DNA of 64,000 nt from Azophilus sp965247035 (GTDB lineage Bacteria; Pseudomonadota; Gammaproteobacteria; Pseudomonadales; Azotimanducaceae), in NCBI GenBank assembly GCA_965247035.1, contig CBDFGJ010000001.1:558001-622000 (forward strand), given 5' to 3'. Shown here piece by piece: positions 8,380 through 17,783 of this stretch. A program made the translations under genes and the position numbers. Numbering within the stretch: position 1 is the stretch's first letter; every line of letters begins with the position of its first letter. Below the pieces are notes generated by a model. That model did no database searches, was not told where the DNA came from, and was given only the letters and a program-made list of their open reading frames with translations.

Positions 8380-11300
8380 GTGTGGAACATCGCTCGATTT
8401 TCGATTGAACGGCCGCTATATCCTTGGATGTTGATGCTGGCCTGCTTGCTTGGCGGTGCGATAGGCATTGATCAAGTCGGGCGCTTGGAGGACCCCGCCT
8501 TTCCGATCAACACCGTGCTGGTGCTCACCAGCTACCCGGGCGCGACCGCCCGCGAAGTAGAGCAAGAGGTGACCGATGTCATCGAAGCGTCGTTGCAGGA
8601 GTTGCCTTATATTGAGGAGATGCGGTCTAAATCCGTGCCCGGGCGCTCCGAAATTCAGGTGGAGATCGAGGAGGAGTTCGGCCTAGAGGACACCCCGCAA
8701 ATCTATGACGAGCTGCGTCGCCGAGTCATTGAAGCGGCCGGCCGGCTGCCGCCGGGCGCGGGGGTGCCGCTGGTGGAAGACGACTTCGGCGATGTCTACG
8801 GCATCCTGTATGCGGTGTCAGCACCCAACTACAGCCCAGCCGAGGTATGGAACATGTCCCGGCAGATCGTCAAGACCCTTAAATTGGTGCCTAGCGTCGC
8901 CAAGGTGCAGACAACGGGGGAGCTTCAGGAAGCCATCTACGTTGAGCTGGACCAGCTCCGCCTTGGCCGCCTCGGCTTGCCCATCGATGCGCTGTTCAAC
9001 GCCATTGCCGTTGAGAACCAGATCACGCCGGCCGGCTCCATCACCATTGGCGGCCGCAGGCTGCGGTTAGCGCCGAAGATGGCTTTCGACAGCGTCGCCG
9101 CGATGGGCGACATGCTCATCGGGCGCGCCGGCTCCACCGAGATCGTGCGCTTGGAGGATATCGCCACCATCGTCCGGGAGCCGACCGAAATGCCGCTTCA
9201 GCTCATTCGACACAATGGCGGGAGGGTTTTTACCGTCGGCGTCTCCGTAGTGCCGGGCGAAAACGTTGTGAAGGTGGGCAGGGCGGTTGACGCCCGCATG
9301 GAGGCGTTGCTGAAGGAATTGCCGCTTGGCGTCACGGTTGACCTCGTTTACGCCCAGCATCAGGTGGTAGATGAAGCCATTCAGACATTCCTGAAGAACC
9401 TTCTCCTTTCGCTGGCGACCGTGGTGCTCGCCCTTTGCGTGTTCATGGGCTGGCGCGCCGGTGCGGTGGTGGGCGTGGTGCTGTTGCTGACCGTGCTGGG
9501 CACCATCTGCTTGATGGCGCTCATCGGCATCGAACTGCAACGCATCTCCCTAGGGGCGTTGATGATCGCCATGGGCATGTTGGTGGACAACGGCATTGTC
9601 GTGGCCGAAGGCATGGTGATGGGGGTGCGGCGAGGGCAAACACCGGCCAACGCGGCCGCAAGCTGCGTCAGCCGCACTCAGTTTCCGCTGCTTGGCGCCA
9701 CCATCATCGGCATCATGGCGTTCGGTCCCATCAGCTTGACCGACGACAGTGCGGGGCACTTTTTGCGCTCCTTGTTTCAAGTCATCTCCATCGCCCTCAT
9801 GCTGAGCTGGATTCTCGCCGTCACGGTGGTGCCGCTGCTAGGCAGCCGCCTGCTCGTCGCTGATGTGGTGCAGGATGAGCAGGCGCTCTATTCGGGTTGG
9901 GCTTACGCGACTTATCGGCGCTTGATCGGCTTGAGCGTGCATCGCCCCTGGCGCACGACGGGCCTGATCATCGCTGTTCTCGGCAGCTGCCTGTGGGGTG
10001 CTCAGTTCGTGAAGCAGTCGTTCTTCCCCAGCACCAATGCGCCGTTGTTCTACGTTGATTACAGATTGCCGGAAGGTACCGACATATTAGCGACCTCCGA
10101 GGACATTCGAGAGTTGGAGGAGTTGGTGCGGGAGCGGCCCGGCATCCTGGCCGTGACCAGCTTCATCGGCGCCGGAGCGCCGCGCTTCACCACCATCATC
10201 AACCCTGAGCAGCCGAATGCCGCCTACGCCCAACTCGTGGTGCGGGTGGCGGACTTGCGCGAGATGGACAGGCAGATGGATGCGGTGCGAAGCCTTGTAG
10301 CCGATTTGCGGCCCGATGGCGAAGCGCAGGTCAGGAGGGCGGAGTTCACGCCCAGCGGCAACGCCAAGATTGAAGCGCAGTTTTCCGGCCCGAACGTCGC
10401 CGTGCTGCGGGATTTAGCCGAGCAGGTGCTTGCGGTCTATCTCTCCCACGACCTCATAGACCGCAAAACCGATTGGCGCCAACCTGCGCTGCAGTTGCGG
10501 CCCGGGTTTGATGAGTCCCGGGCGCGGCTGGCCGGGGTGACGCGGCGTGATGTCTCCCAAGCGCTTGCATACAGCACCTTGGGCGTGCCGTTCGGCCTTT
10601 ACCGCGAAGGCGAGAATCTGATTCCCATCGTTGCCCGGGCGCCGCGGGAGGAGCGTCAGGACATTGGCGATTTGCTTGATCGCTTGGTTTGGAGCGCTGC
10701 TGAACAGCGCCATGTGCCCATGCGGCAGGTGGTTTCGTCATTTGACCTGGTGGCCGAGGACAACATCATTCATCGCCTCGACCGCATCCGTACCATTCAG
10801 GTGCAAGCGAATCCTCAGCCCGGGCACAACGCCAGCCGAACCTTCGCCAAGGTCCGGCCCGATTTGGAGGCCATTGCGCTGCCGTCAGGTTATACGCTGC
10901 AATGGGGCGGGGAGTACGAGGCCAACCTGGAAGCCTACGCCACCCTGGCTTCGAACATCCCCCTAGCTTTGGGCATGATGTTTCTGACCACTATTCTCAT
11001 GTTTGGGCGCCTGCGTGAACCCATCGTCATTTGGCTTTCGGTGCCCATGATCGTTTGCGGCGTGGTCCTTGGGCTGCTGCTTACCGGTCTCTCATTCACC
11101 TTCCCGTCCTTTCTCGGCTTCCTCAGCCTTTCGGGCATGTTGATTAAGAACTGCATCGTGTTGGTGGACGAGATCAACAAGCGCTTCGCCGAAGGCGGCT
11201 GCACGATTCAGCTCCTCATTCAAGGCAGCGTCAGCCGCCTGCGCCCGGTTGTGCTGGCGGCGGGCACCACTATTGCCGGCATGTCGCCGCTGTTGGCGGA

Positions 11301-11493
11301 CGCCTTCTTCCAGGAGATGGCGGTGAGCATCATGAGCGGGCTTGCCTTCGCCACCTTGCTAACGCTGGTGGCGGTGCCCGTCTTCTACCGCATCGCGCTG
11401 GGCAAAAGAATAAAGGATCAGGACCAAGATCCAGCGCCGACCGCTGGCGAAGATGGGGCGCAACGAGACGCCTTGTCAACCTCAGCCCATTAG
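8380..11493 (+). CDS. RND multidrug-type efflux permease (AcrB/HAE family)
   Basis: A 1,037-residue inner-membrane proton antiporter with the typical RND plan: a first membrane helix, a large periplasmic loop containing TSYPGATAREVEQEVTDVIE, helices 2-6, a second periplasmic loop, and helices 7-12. The helix-4 proton-relay motif reads GMLVDNGIVVAEG, so the usual Asp-Asp pair is Asp-Asn. The GTG start at 8380 follows an in-frame stop only 9 bases upstream, which fixes it unless ATT is used. The 3' end overlaps the convergent epoxide hydrolase by 12 bases. Substrate is unknown. Confidence 0.92.
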   Translation: MWNIARFSIERPLYPWMLMLACLLGGAIGIDQVGRLEDPAFPINTVLVLTSYPGATAREVEQEVTDVIEASLQELPYIEEMRSKSVPGRSEIQVEIEEEFGLEDTPQIYDELRRRVIEAAGRLPPGAGVPLVEDDFGDVYGILYAVSAPNYSPAEVWNMSRQIVKTLKLVPSVAKVQTTGELQEAIYVELDQLRLGRLGLPIDALFNAIAVENQITPAGSITIGGRRLRLAPKMAFDSVAAMGDMLIGRAGSTEIVRLEDIATIVREPTEMPLQLIRHNGGRVFTVGVSVVPGENVVKVGRAVDARMEALLKELPLGVTVDLVYAQHQVVDEAIQTFLKNLLLSLATVVLALCVFMGWRAGAVVGVVLLLTVLGTICLMALIGIELQRISLGALMIAMGMLVDNGIVVAEGMVMGVRRGQTPANAAASCVSRTQFPLLGATIIGIMAFGPISLTDDSAGHFLRSLFQVISIALMLSWILAVTVVPLLGSRLLVADVVQDEQALYSGWAYATYRRLIGLSVHRPWRTTGLIIAVLGSCLWGAQFVKQSFFPSTNAPLFYVDYRLPEGTDILATSEDIRELEELVRERPGILAVTSFIGAGAPRFTTIINPEQPNAAYAQLVVRVADLREMDRQMDAVRSLVADLRPDGEAQVRRAEFTPSGNAKIEAQFSGPNVAVLRDLAEQVLAVYLSHDLIDRKTDWRQPALQLRPGFDESRARLAGVTRRDVSQALAYSTLGVPFGLYREGENLIPIVARAPREERQDIGDLLDRLVWSAAEQRHVPMRQVVSSFDLVAEDNIIHRLDRIRTIQVQANPQPGHNASRTFAKVRPDLEAIALPSGYTLQWGGEYEANLEAYATLASNIPLALGMMFLTTILMFGRLREPIVIWLSVPMIVCGVVLGLLLTGLSFTFPSFLGFLSLSGMLIKNCIVLVDEINKRFAEGGCTIQLLIQGSVSRLRPVVLAAGTTIAGMSPLLADAFFQEMAVSIMSGLAFATLLTLVAVPVFYRIALGKRIKDQDQDPAPTAGEDGAQRDALSTSAH

Positions 11494-12624
11494 CCGGAAC
11501 GCTTGGCGCAACTCGTTGACGAAACGCTCCGGCTGCTCAAAGGCGGCGAAGTGGCCACCTTGGTCCAGTTCATTCCAGTAGACGATGTTGGCGTAGCGTT
11601 GTTCCGCCCAAGAGCGGGGCGTGGGCACAATTTCCTTGGGAAAGATGCTGCATCCGGTCGGCAGGGAAACGACGCCGCCATCACTACCGAAACTGCCGAA
11701 GCTCTCCCAGTAGAGACGGGCGGAGGACGCTCCAGCGCCGTTGAGCCAGTAAATCATGATGTTGTCGATCAGTTCATCGCGGCTGAGCACGTTTTCCGGA
11801 TGTCCGTCGCAGTCCGTCCAAGCCCAGAACTTCTCCAAAATCCACATGCCTTGGGCGGCCGGCGAATCAAGCAGACCGTAGCCTAGGGTTTGCGGCCTAG
11901 TGCTCTGCTGCTTGGAGTAGCCGGAATCCCTTTGCTGGTAGTAGCTGGCACCAGCCAAGGCCACCTTGTCCCGTTCCGAAGGGTTGGCCAGCGCTTCGGC
12001 CGGTGCTGGGGCGACGGGCATGTTGAGGTGGATTCCGGCGCAGTGGCCGAGGTTCTGCTGGCCAATGGCGGTGGTGACCGCTGCGCCCCAATCACCACCT
12101 TGGGCGAAGTACGCATCGTAGCCGAGACGTTGCATCAACTCATCCCAAACGCGGGCGATCTTCTCCACGCCCCAGCCTGTTTGCGTTGGCTTATGAGAGA
12201 AGCCGTAGCCCGGCAGGGATGGGCAGATGACGTGAAAGGCGTCATTGGCATTGCCGCCGGAGGCCGTCGGATTGACGAGGGCTTCAATGATCTTGTGGAA
12301 TTCAATCACTGAGCCTGGCCAGCCGTGGGTGATCAACAATGGCCGGGCGGCGTCCTCCATGCTTCTTTGATGAATGAAGTGAATGTCCAGCCCGCCAATG
12401 GCGGTCTTGAATTGCGGAAAGCGGTTCATCCGCCCTTGGCGGCTGGGCCAGTCGTAGTCCTCGGCCCAGTAGTGGCAAAACTCCTGGGCGTAGGCTAGGG
12501 GCACGCCTTGGCTCCAGTCGTCCGTGGTCTCGGCCTCCGGCCAGCGCGTTCGCCGCAGGCGGCTCACCAGATCTGCAATGTCCACGGCGGGAACGTCAAT
12601 GGAGAAAGGGCGGACGCTGGACAT
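11482..12624 (-). CDS. Epoxide hydrolase, EHN-domain alpha/beta hydrolase
   Basis: About 380 residues, starting at the ATG giving MSSVRPFSIDVPAVDIADL; nine further in-frame codons upstream are possible. An N-terminal EHN domain (RRTRWPEAET, DYDWPSRQGRMNRFPQF) precedes an alpha/beta-hydrolase fold with HGWPGS (oxyanion HGxP), nucleophile GGDWGA and the catalytic His in QGGHFAAFEQPE. This is the microsomal/juvenile-hormone-type epoxide hydrolase family, which opens epoxides to diols. It stands alone and converges on the RND pump gene. Confidence 0.9.
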   Translation of the reverse strand: MSSVRPFSIDVPAVDIADLVSRLRRTRWPEAETTDDWSQGVPLAYAQEFCHYWAEDYDWPSRQGRMNRFPQFKTAIGGLDIHFIHQRSMEDAARPLLITHGWPGSVIEFHKIIEALVNPTASGGNANDAFHVICPSLPGYGFSHKPTQTGWGVEKIARVWDELMQRLGYDAYFAQGGDWGAAVTTAIGQQNLGHCAGIHLNMPVAPAPAEALANPSERDKVALAGASYYQQRDSGYSKQQSTRPQTLGYGLLDSPAAQGMWILEKFWAWTDCDGHPENVLSRDELIDNIMIYWLNGAGASSARLYWESFGSFGSDGGVVSLPTGCSIFPKEIVPTPRSWAEQRYANIVYWNELDQGGHFAAFEQPERFVNELRQAFRLMG

Positions 12625-12868
12625 CAAGGGTGCTCCTATTTGCGTAACCAAGGATCGGCAAGCTGTGCCGTCATCTTAACCCAAGATTAGCGGCCCACAT
12701 CAGGTGCTGGCCGGGCGTTGGGTCGCCCATTCCGATCATCGAATTGGATGTGCGTCAAATGGGGCTGGAACGCTTGGCGTATGTCGCACGCGAATAAAGG
12801 ATATCGCCCCTGTATGCAGCCGCACGGCTGGCGATAATGGCTTGGTCGAAGGACTAGGGGCACGCACC

Positions 12869-13240
12869 ATGAAGGCGCAGGAGCTAATGGACCGGCACCG
12901 GCCGGCTTTGCTTGAGATCCTAAGCAACGCCTCTCCCGCTCTACAGGGCAACGGCGAAGTGGCGGCATTTCTCAACCGAGTTTTGGATGATGAGGAAAAG
13001 ATCGATCTAATGCCGCCCAAGCGGCCCATGCTGGCGGGAGAGGACACCTTTTGGTGGTGCGTTGAGCAATTGCTGTTGCTCGGTGACATCACCCGCCCAG
13101 CGAACGATCCCTATTTGCTGATGATGATCGACAATCTCAAGTCATTCGCCGAGCTGGTGCGGCAGCGCCAACCACTGCCGCCGGGCTATCGGGTGGAATG
13201 GGAAGATCTGGACGAACCGGCGGATGAATTCGGCACCTGA
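12869..13240 (+). CDS. Hypothetical protein, 123 residues
   Basis: A helical, acidic 123-residue protein beginning MKAQELMDRHRPALLEIL. The frame is open 55 codons further upstream, but the ATG at 12869 has AGGGG about 10 bases before it and gives a compact protein. No domain is recognised. The motif GEDTFWWCVEQLLLLGDI is the most distinctive part. It lies between the divergent epoxide hydrolase and the GST gene and may be monocistronic. Confidence 0.65.
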   Translation: MKAQELMDRHRPALLEILSNASPALQGNGEVAAFLNRVLDDEEKIDLMPPKRPMLAGEDTFWWCVEQLLLLGDITRPANDPYLLMMIDNLKSFAELVRQRQPLPPGYRVEWEDLDEPADEFGT

Positions 13241-13397
13241 ACCATATTGAGTTTGGGCACTGGGCCTTAAAGCCGTACAATGCTTGCCCAGAGCACATCC
13301 CCGACGCGGGTCCCCGTTGCCTTGTCCATGTTGCGGCAACCAATGGCCGGTCTTAACCGCGTGGAACCCAACTGATCCATCACCGGAGGTTTAACCG

Positions 13398-14033
13398 ATG
13401 AAGCTATACAGCACCAAGTACGCGCCCAATCCCCGCCGCGTGCGCATGTTCATGGCCGAAAAAGGAATCGATTGCGACCGTATGGAGGTCAATATCATCA
13501 AGGGCGAAAACCTTAGCGAGGAGTATCTTGCGCTGAACCCCCGGGGCCTTGTGCCGATGTTGGTGCTTGATGACGGCACCGTCTTGGATGAATCCGTGGC
13601 CATTTGCCGCTACTTTGAAGAGACGCACCCAAAGCCGGCACTGATGGGCACGGACGCTCTCAGCAAAGCTCGCATTGAGGCGCGGCAACGACACATGGAG
13701 TTTGGCGGCATGCAAGGCGCAGGTGAAGCGTTCCGCAACGCTTTCCCGGGCTTCGCCAAGCGCGCTCTGCCCGGCAATGCGGGAGCGGTTGACGCCATCC
13801 CGGCCTTGGTGGAACGGGGCACCAACAGCGTCTTGCAGTTCTACCAGCGCTTGAATGCAGACCTCAGCGCTAGTGAGTTCGTTGCCGGCGAGACCTTCAG
13901 CATCGCCGACATCACGGCGCTGTGTGCGGTGGACTTCGCCTCCGGCGCGGCCCGCATTCCCGTTCCCGCCGATTGCGAGAACCTAAAACGTTGGCACGCC
14001 GCCGTCTCCGCCCGTCCGAGCGCCGCCGCTTGA
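13398..14033 (+). CDS. Glutathione S-transferase family protein
   Basis: A 211-residue cytosolic protein with a thioredoxin-fold N-terminal domain (KLYSTKYAPNPRRVRMFMAEKG), the cis-proline motif GLVPMLVLDDG, the glutathione gamma-glutamyl contact DESVAICRYFEE (about 67-75) and an all-helical C-terminal domain with FSIADITALCAVDFA. A good ribosome-binding site (GGAGG) precedes the ATG. Function is probably glutathione conjugation or reduction of an electrophile; the substrate is unknown. Confidence 0.9.
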   Translation: MKLYSTKYAPNPRRVRMFMAEKGIDCDRMEVNIIKGENLSEEYLALNPRGLVPMLVLDDGTVLDESVAICRYFEETHPKPALMGTDALSKARIEARQRHMEFGGMQGAGEAFRNAFPGFAKRALPGNAGAVDAIPALVERGTNSVLQFYQRLNADLSASEFVAGETFSIADITALCAVDFASGAARIPVPADCENLKRWHAAVSARPSAAA

Positions 14034-14136
14034 GGCCGTACTTTGCATGTTCAGGCGGGCCATGCGCACTCTCGCCTGCTTCCGAACAGGAGCCCCGCTA
14101 GCGCTCGTTGGGGTCGAAGTGGGACGCCGGAGCGGG

Positions 14137-14596
14137 CTATCCAGGAACGCTGTAGCGCTTGCCGATTACCTTGATCGAATCCCGCACAGGATGGCGCAAG
14201 ATGGGCAAGCACACATCAGCAAGTTGGTTGATGTAGATATATTGATGTAGATATAAAGGAAGAACTTCCCGGCCCTGTGCTTGCCGAGCCTTTGCCGCCA
14301 CTCCTCGTAACCGGTGAATCCGGGCGTGATGTAGACCACTAGCGATTGCTTGCGCGGGGCCACCCAACCAAGGGCATGTCCCCTTCACGCCCGCTGTCAT
14401 AAACGTAGTAGTAGAGGCCGAAACCGATGATGCTCGTCCCCCACATCACCGACGGCTCTGTGGTCTCCTGCCGCATGATGTGCATGATTTCCTGGCAGTC
14501 GCGTTGTCGCCTACGGTTCTCGACCGAGGCGAGAGGCCCGGCCACACTGGCCTTTCGCGGCACGATTTTATTGGATGAACGGGTTATTTTGGCCAT
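14137..14596 (-). pseudogene. DUF1801-family protein, frameshifted
   Basis: The start MAKITRSSNK (ATG at 14596, with GGAG upstream) leads into IMRQETTEPSVMWGTSIIGFG and YDSGREGDMPLVGW, the recognisable DUF1801 core. The frame then shifts near 14360 to a second frame reading APRKQSLVVYITPGFTGYEE and GKHRAGKFFLYI, and shifts again into LADVCLPILRHPVRDSI. The second shift is caused by an exact 14-bp tandem duplication (14228-14255); removing one copy restores the frame. The complete protein would be about 150 residues. Confidence 0.8.
14228..14255. repeat. 14-bp tandem duplication
   Basis: TTGATGTAGATATA occurs twice in direct, abutting copies (14228-14241 and 14242-14255). It lies inside the DUF1801 gene and breaks its reading frame, so it looks like a recent slippage event. 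Confidence 0.95.
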
Positions 14597-14807
14597 TGTT
14601 GCTTGAATTTCTCCAAAATATTTCAATAGTGTGCAAAGAATCCTTCTATTTGAAACAATTTAGTCGTATATTTCCGCGGGTTTAGTTTAGAATTGCCTTC
14701 GAGGCGGGGTTCCATGTACGCTGTTTCGTGCCTGTTGGTGAATGGGACAGCCGGAAGATTTTTTACCGAACGATTGGGTTTGACTGCGTGTAAGCCTTGA
14801 GCTTCCG

Positions 14808-16625
14808 TTGGCTTCTTGCCTCAAGACCCAATCCAAGAAGAAAAGGCGAAAGTTGACGGACTTACAGCCAACCCCAACTCCAACCGAGGTTTCCCGCCAA
14901 GAGGCAATGGGATTCAACGGGCTAGCCGATGCGCTGGAGTTTGCGGCGCAGTCAGCTGCCGGCTACAACTTCTATGGGGACTCAGGCCAGCTGAGCCATG
15001 TGCTGCCCTACTCGGTTCTGCGCGACTCCGCCATGGCCACCGCCCGCCGCCTCAATGGACTGGGGTTGCCGCGTCAGGCCCGAGTCGCCATTATTGCGGA
15101 CACCTCACCTCTATTCCATCGCATTTTCTTTGCCTGCCAGTACGCTGGGCTGATTCCCGTACCCGTTCCGGCGGCCTTGCAAATGGGCGGCGGTAGCGCC
15201 TATGTGGACCAGATTCGGCGGATGATGCAGACTTGCGGCGCCTCCGTGGCGATAGCGCCGGATGGCTTCCTAGACCTTTTGATCGAGGCGGCTGCACCGT
15301 TGCGGATGTCTTTCGTCGGCGGTGAAGCGGAATTCGACGCCCTGCCGCAATCCGATGCTCCTTTGCGGCCGCTGGTTGGGGCTGAACCGGCTTACCTGCA
15401 GTACACTTCTGGCAGCACCCGATTCCCCCGCGGCGTCGAGATGGTGCAGGAGGCGGTGCTGTCGAATCTGCGCGAGATCACCGAAGTCGGCGTCAAACTG
15501 CAAACTGACGACCGCATGGTGTCTTGGTTGCCCTTTTACCATGACATGGGGCTGGTGGGCTTTGTGCTCGTGCCGTTGATACGGGCCTTGTCTGTAGACT
15601 ATCTAAGCCCCCGCACCTTCGCCATGCGCCCAAGGCTTTGGCTGAAGCTGATTTCGGACAACAGGGGCACCGTCTCCTCAAGCCCGCCCTCCGGTTACGG
15701 CCTGTGCGCATCTAGGCTGCGCGGGTCTGACCCGGATCGATACGACCTATCCCACTGGCGCATCGCCTGCGTTGGCGCGGAACGCGTGAACCCAAGATTG
15801 CTTGAGCGATTCAGCGAAGTGCTGAAGCCGGCTGGCTTCAACCCCAAAGCCTTTGTGCCTTGCTATGGCATGGCTGAATGCGGGCTGGCCATTAGCTTTG
15901 CGCCCCTCGGTGAGGGTGTGCGCGTGGATGTGGTGGACCAGGAAGCCGTTAGTGCAACGGGGCGGGCCAAGCCCGCTGACAGTGCGTCTTGCGCCCTGCG
16001 CTTGGTGGACTGCGGTGCCGTGTTACCAAGCTACGAATTCCGCATTTGCGACAAATCTGGGCGCGAGGTTGAGGAGCGTCAGTGCGGGCGCATTCTGGTG
16101 CGTGGCCCAAGTGTCATGCGCGGCTATTTTAACGACCCGGAGGCCACCGCCGAAGTGCTGGACGCTTCCGGTTGGCTGGATACCGGAGATATCGGCTATC
16201 GGCTGGGGTGCCATCTGGTAGTGGCGGCCCGCAGCAAGGACGTCATCATCGTCCATGGCCGTAACATCTGGCCACAGGACTTGGAGCAGTTAGCGGAAGC
16301 CGTGCCGGGCGTGCGCACAGGAACCACCACTGCTTTCGAGGTGCAGCGGCCGAGCGGCGAGCCGATGGCGGTGCTGGTGATTGAGAGCAAGCGCGCCGAT
16401 CCGGAATTGCCGAGCCGCATCGGCACCTTGGTGCGCAAGCACTTTGGGGTGCTCTGCCATGTGGAGATTGTGCCGCCGCGAACGCTGCCCCGCACCTCCT
16501 CAGGCAAGCTATCCCGCGTGACCGCCCGCCGAGGCTTCCTTGAGCGAACCGCTTGGGATGAAGAGGGTTGGCCAGTGCCCGCTGGGGAGTGGCCTGAGAG
16601 CCGAGCTGGGCTTTCCATCGCCTGA
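14808..16625 (+). CDS. Fatty-acyl-AMP ligase / acyl-ACP synthetase (sphingolipid locus)
   Basis: A member of the ANL superfamily, about 570-605 residues. Motifs: phosphate-loop YTSGSTRFPRGVEM, GMAECGLA, DTGDIGYRLG, the hinge/lysine region RSKDVIIVHGRNIWPQDLE and the C-terminal PRTSSGKLSR. These fit fatty-acyl-AMP ligases that load acyl chains on carrier proteins. It is followed by an SDR, an acyl carrier protein and a serine-palmitoyltransferase-like gene, the set seen in bacterial sphingolipid loci, so it probably charges that carrier protein. The start is uncertain: a TTG at 14808 gives a lysine-rich leader; an ATG at 14907 gives a more typical N-terminus. Confidence 0.85.
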   Translation: MASCLKTQSKKKRRKLTDLQPTPTPTEVSRQEAMGFNGLADALEFAAQSAAGYNFYGDSGQLSHVLPYSVLRDSAMATARRLNGLGLPRQARVAIIADTSPLFHRIFFACQYAGLIPVPVPAALQMGGGSAYVDQIRRMMQTCGASVAIAPDGFLDLLIEAAAPLRMSFVGGEAEFDALPQSDAPLRPLVGAEPAYLQYTSGSTRFPRGVEMVQEAVLSNLREITEVGVKLQTDDRMVSWLPFYHDMGLVGFVLVPLIRALSVDYLSPRTFAMRPRLWLKLISDNRGTVSSSPPSGYGLCASRLRGSDPDRYDLSHWRIACVGAERVNPRLLERFSEVLKPAGFNPKAFVPCYGMAECGLAISFAPLGEGVRVDVVDQEAVSATGRAKPADSASCALRLVDCGAVLPSYEFRICDKSGREVEERQCGRILVRGPSVMRGYFNDPEATAEVLDASGWLDTGDIGYRLGCHLVVAARSKDVIIVHGRNIWPQDLEQLAEAVPGVRTGTTTAFEVQRPSGEPMAVLVIESKRADPELPSRIGTLVRKHFGVLCHVEIVPPRTLPRTSSGKLSRVTARRGFLERTAWDEEGWPVPAGEWPESRAGLSIA

Positions 16626-16630
16626 ATTCC

Positions 16631-17548
16631 TTGACCACGGCACGCATCGTCGCCGTTACTGGCCTAACTGGATTCATCGGCCGCCGTCTGGCGGTCAAGC
16701 TGGCCGCAAGCAGCTTCAAGACGCGAGCCATAGTCAGACGTCCGCCCGGTGGGCTTGACCTTGGCTTTGCGCCCCATCAGGTCGGCTTGGATGATGTTGA
16801 CGCCCTCGCCGAGATCTTGGTTGGAGTGGATGCCATCGTCCATCTGGCCGGATCGGTGCGCGGCTCGCGTCCAGCCGATTTCGCCGCCGCCAACCAGGAC
16901 GCCGTGGCCAATCTTTGCCAAGCGGCGGCGCGGCAGCAGCGACCGCCGGCGTTTCTGCTGGTGTCCTCCTTAGCGGCTTCACGGCCCGATCTCTCCCACT
17001 ACGCCGCTAGCAAACGAGCTGGCGAGCAGGTGCTTTTTGGCTATTCACAACTGGCTTGGACCATTCTGCGCCCGCCGGTGGTGTATGGCCCGGGTGAGGT
17101 TGAGCTGAAGCTTCTGTTTCGATTGATGCGGCGAGGCTTGACGCTGGTGCCTGGCAATCGCCATCAACGGCTGTCCTTTCTGCATGTGGATGATTTGGCA
17201 GACGCCATTCTCTGTTGGCTGCGCGATCCTGAGCGCTGTCGCCATGGTCAGTTCAGCATCGACGATGGCGTTGTGAACGGCTACGATTGGCCAAGCGTGA
17301 CCGTAGCCGCGGGCGCCACCCATAGCCTGACCTTGGTGCTGCCAAAGAGAATGCTGCATCTAGTGGCCTGGGCCAACGTGCTGCTATCTCGGCTGTTTGG
17401 ATACGCGCCTATGCTGACGCCCGGCAAAGTTCGTGAATTGGCCCATGATCGCTGGGTCGGCCGCGACGATTGCTATGGCGTGGTGACCGGTTGGCACCCT
17501 CGGCATCAGTTGGCGAGCGGCCTTGAGCAAACCTTTAGCGGGAGTTGA
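16631..17548 (+). CDS. Extended SDR, CerR-like ketoceramide reductase candidate
   Basis: A 305-residue NAD(P)-dependent epimerase/dehydratase-fold protein with the Rossmann motif TGLTGFIG and the active-site YAASKRAGE. It begins at a TTG 2 bases after the ligase stop and ends 1 base before the acyl carrier protein gene, so it is in the same operon. In Caulobacter the sphingolipid cluster includes an extended SDR (CerR) that reduces the 3-keto group after N-acylation; position and family match that role. The assignment depends on context; other NDUFA9-like SDRs look similar. Confidence 0.8.
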   Translation: MTTARIVAVTGLTGFIGRRLAVKLAASSFKTRAIVRRPPGGLDLGFAPHQVGLDDVDALAEILVGVDAIVHLAGSVRGSRPADFAAANQDAVANLCQAAARQQRPPAFLLVSSLAASRPDLSHYAASKRAGEQVLFGYSQLAWTILRPPVVYGPGEVELKLLFRLMRRGLTLVPGNRHQRLSFLHVDDLADAILCWLRDPERCRHGQFSIDDGVVNGYDWPSVTVAAGATHSLTLVLPKRMLHLVAWANVLLSRLFGYAPMLTPGKVRELAHDRWVGRDDCYGVVTGWHPRHQLASGLEQTFSGS

Positions 17549-17549
17549 G

Positions 17550-17783
17550 ATGAGCCCCATCGAATCCAAATTGCGTGACCTGCTTGCGGCGGTGACAACG
17601 TTGCCGGATGACTTTGCCGCTGATACTGATTTGCTTGACGCTTTGGCATTGGAGTCCATCCAACTGATGGAGTTTGTGATGGAGGTTGAGGACCACTTCG
17701 AGATCGTCATTGAGCAGCAAAAGCTGGCGGACGTACGAGATATTGCACAGTTGGCCATGATTGTGCGGAAGCTGACCGAATGA
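17550..17783 (+). CDS. Acyl carrier protein (sphingolipid locus)
   Basis: A 77-residue acidic helical carrier protein. The 4'-phosphopantetheine attachment serine is Ser36 in LDALALESIQLMEF. A ribosome-binding site (GGGAG) at the end of the SDR gene precedes the ATG. The 3' end overlaps the next gene by 4 bases (ATGA). It is too divergent and too poorly placed to be the housekeeping AcpP, and more likely feeds acyl chains to the adjacent PLP-dependent condensing enzyme. Confidence 0.9.
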   Translation: MSPIESKLRDLLAAVTTLPDDFAADTDLLDALALESIQLMEFVMEVEDHFEIVIEQQKLADVRDIAQLAMIVRKLTE

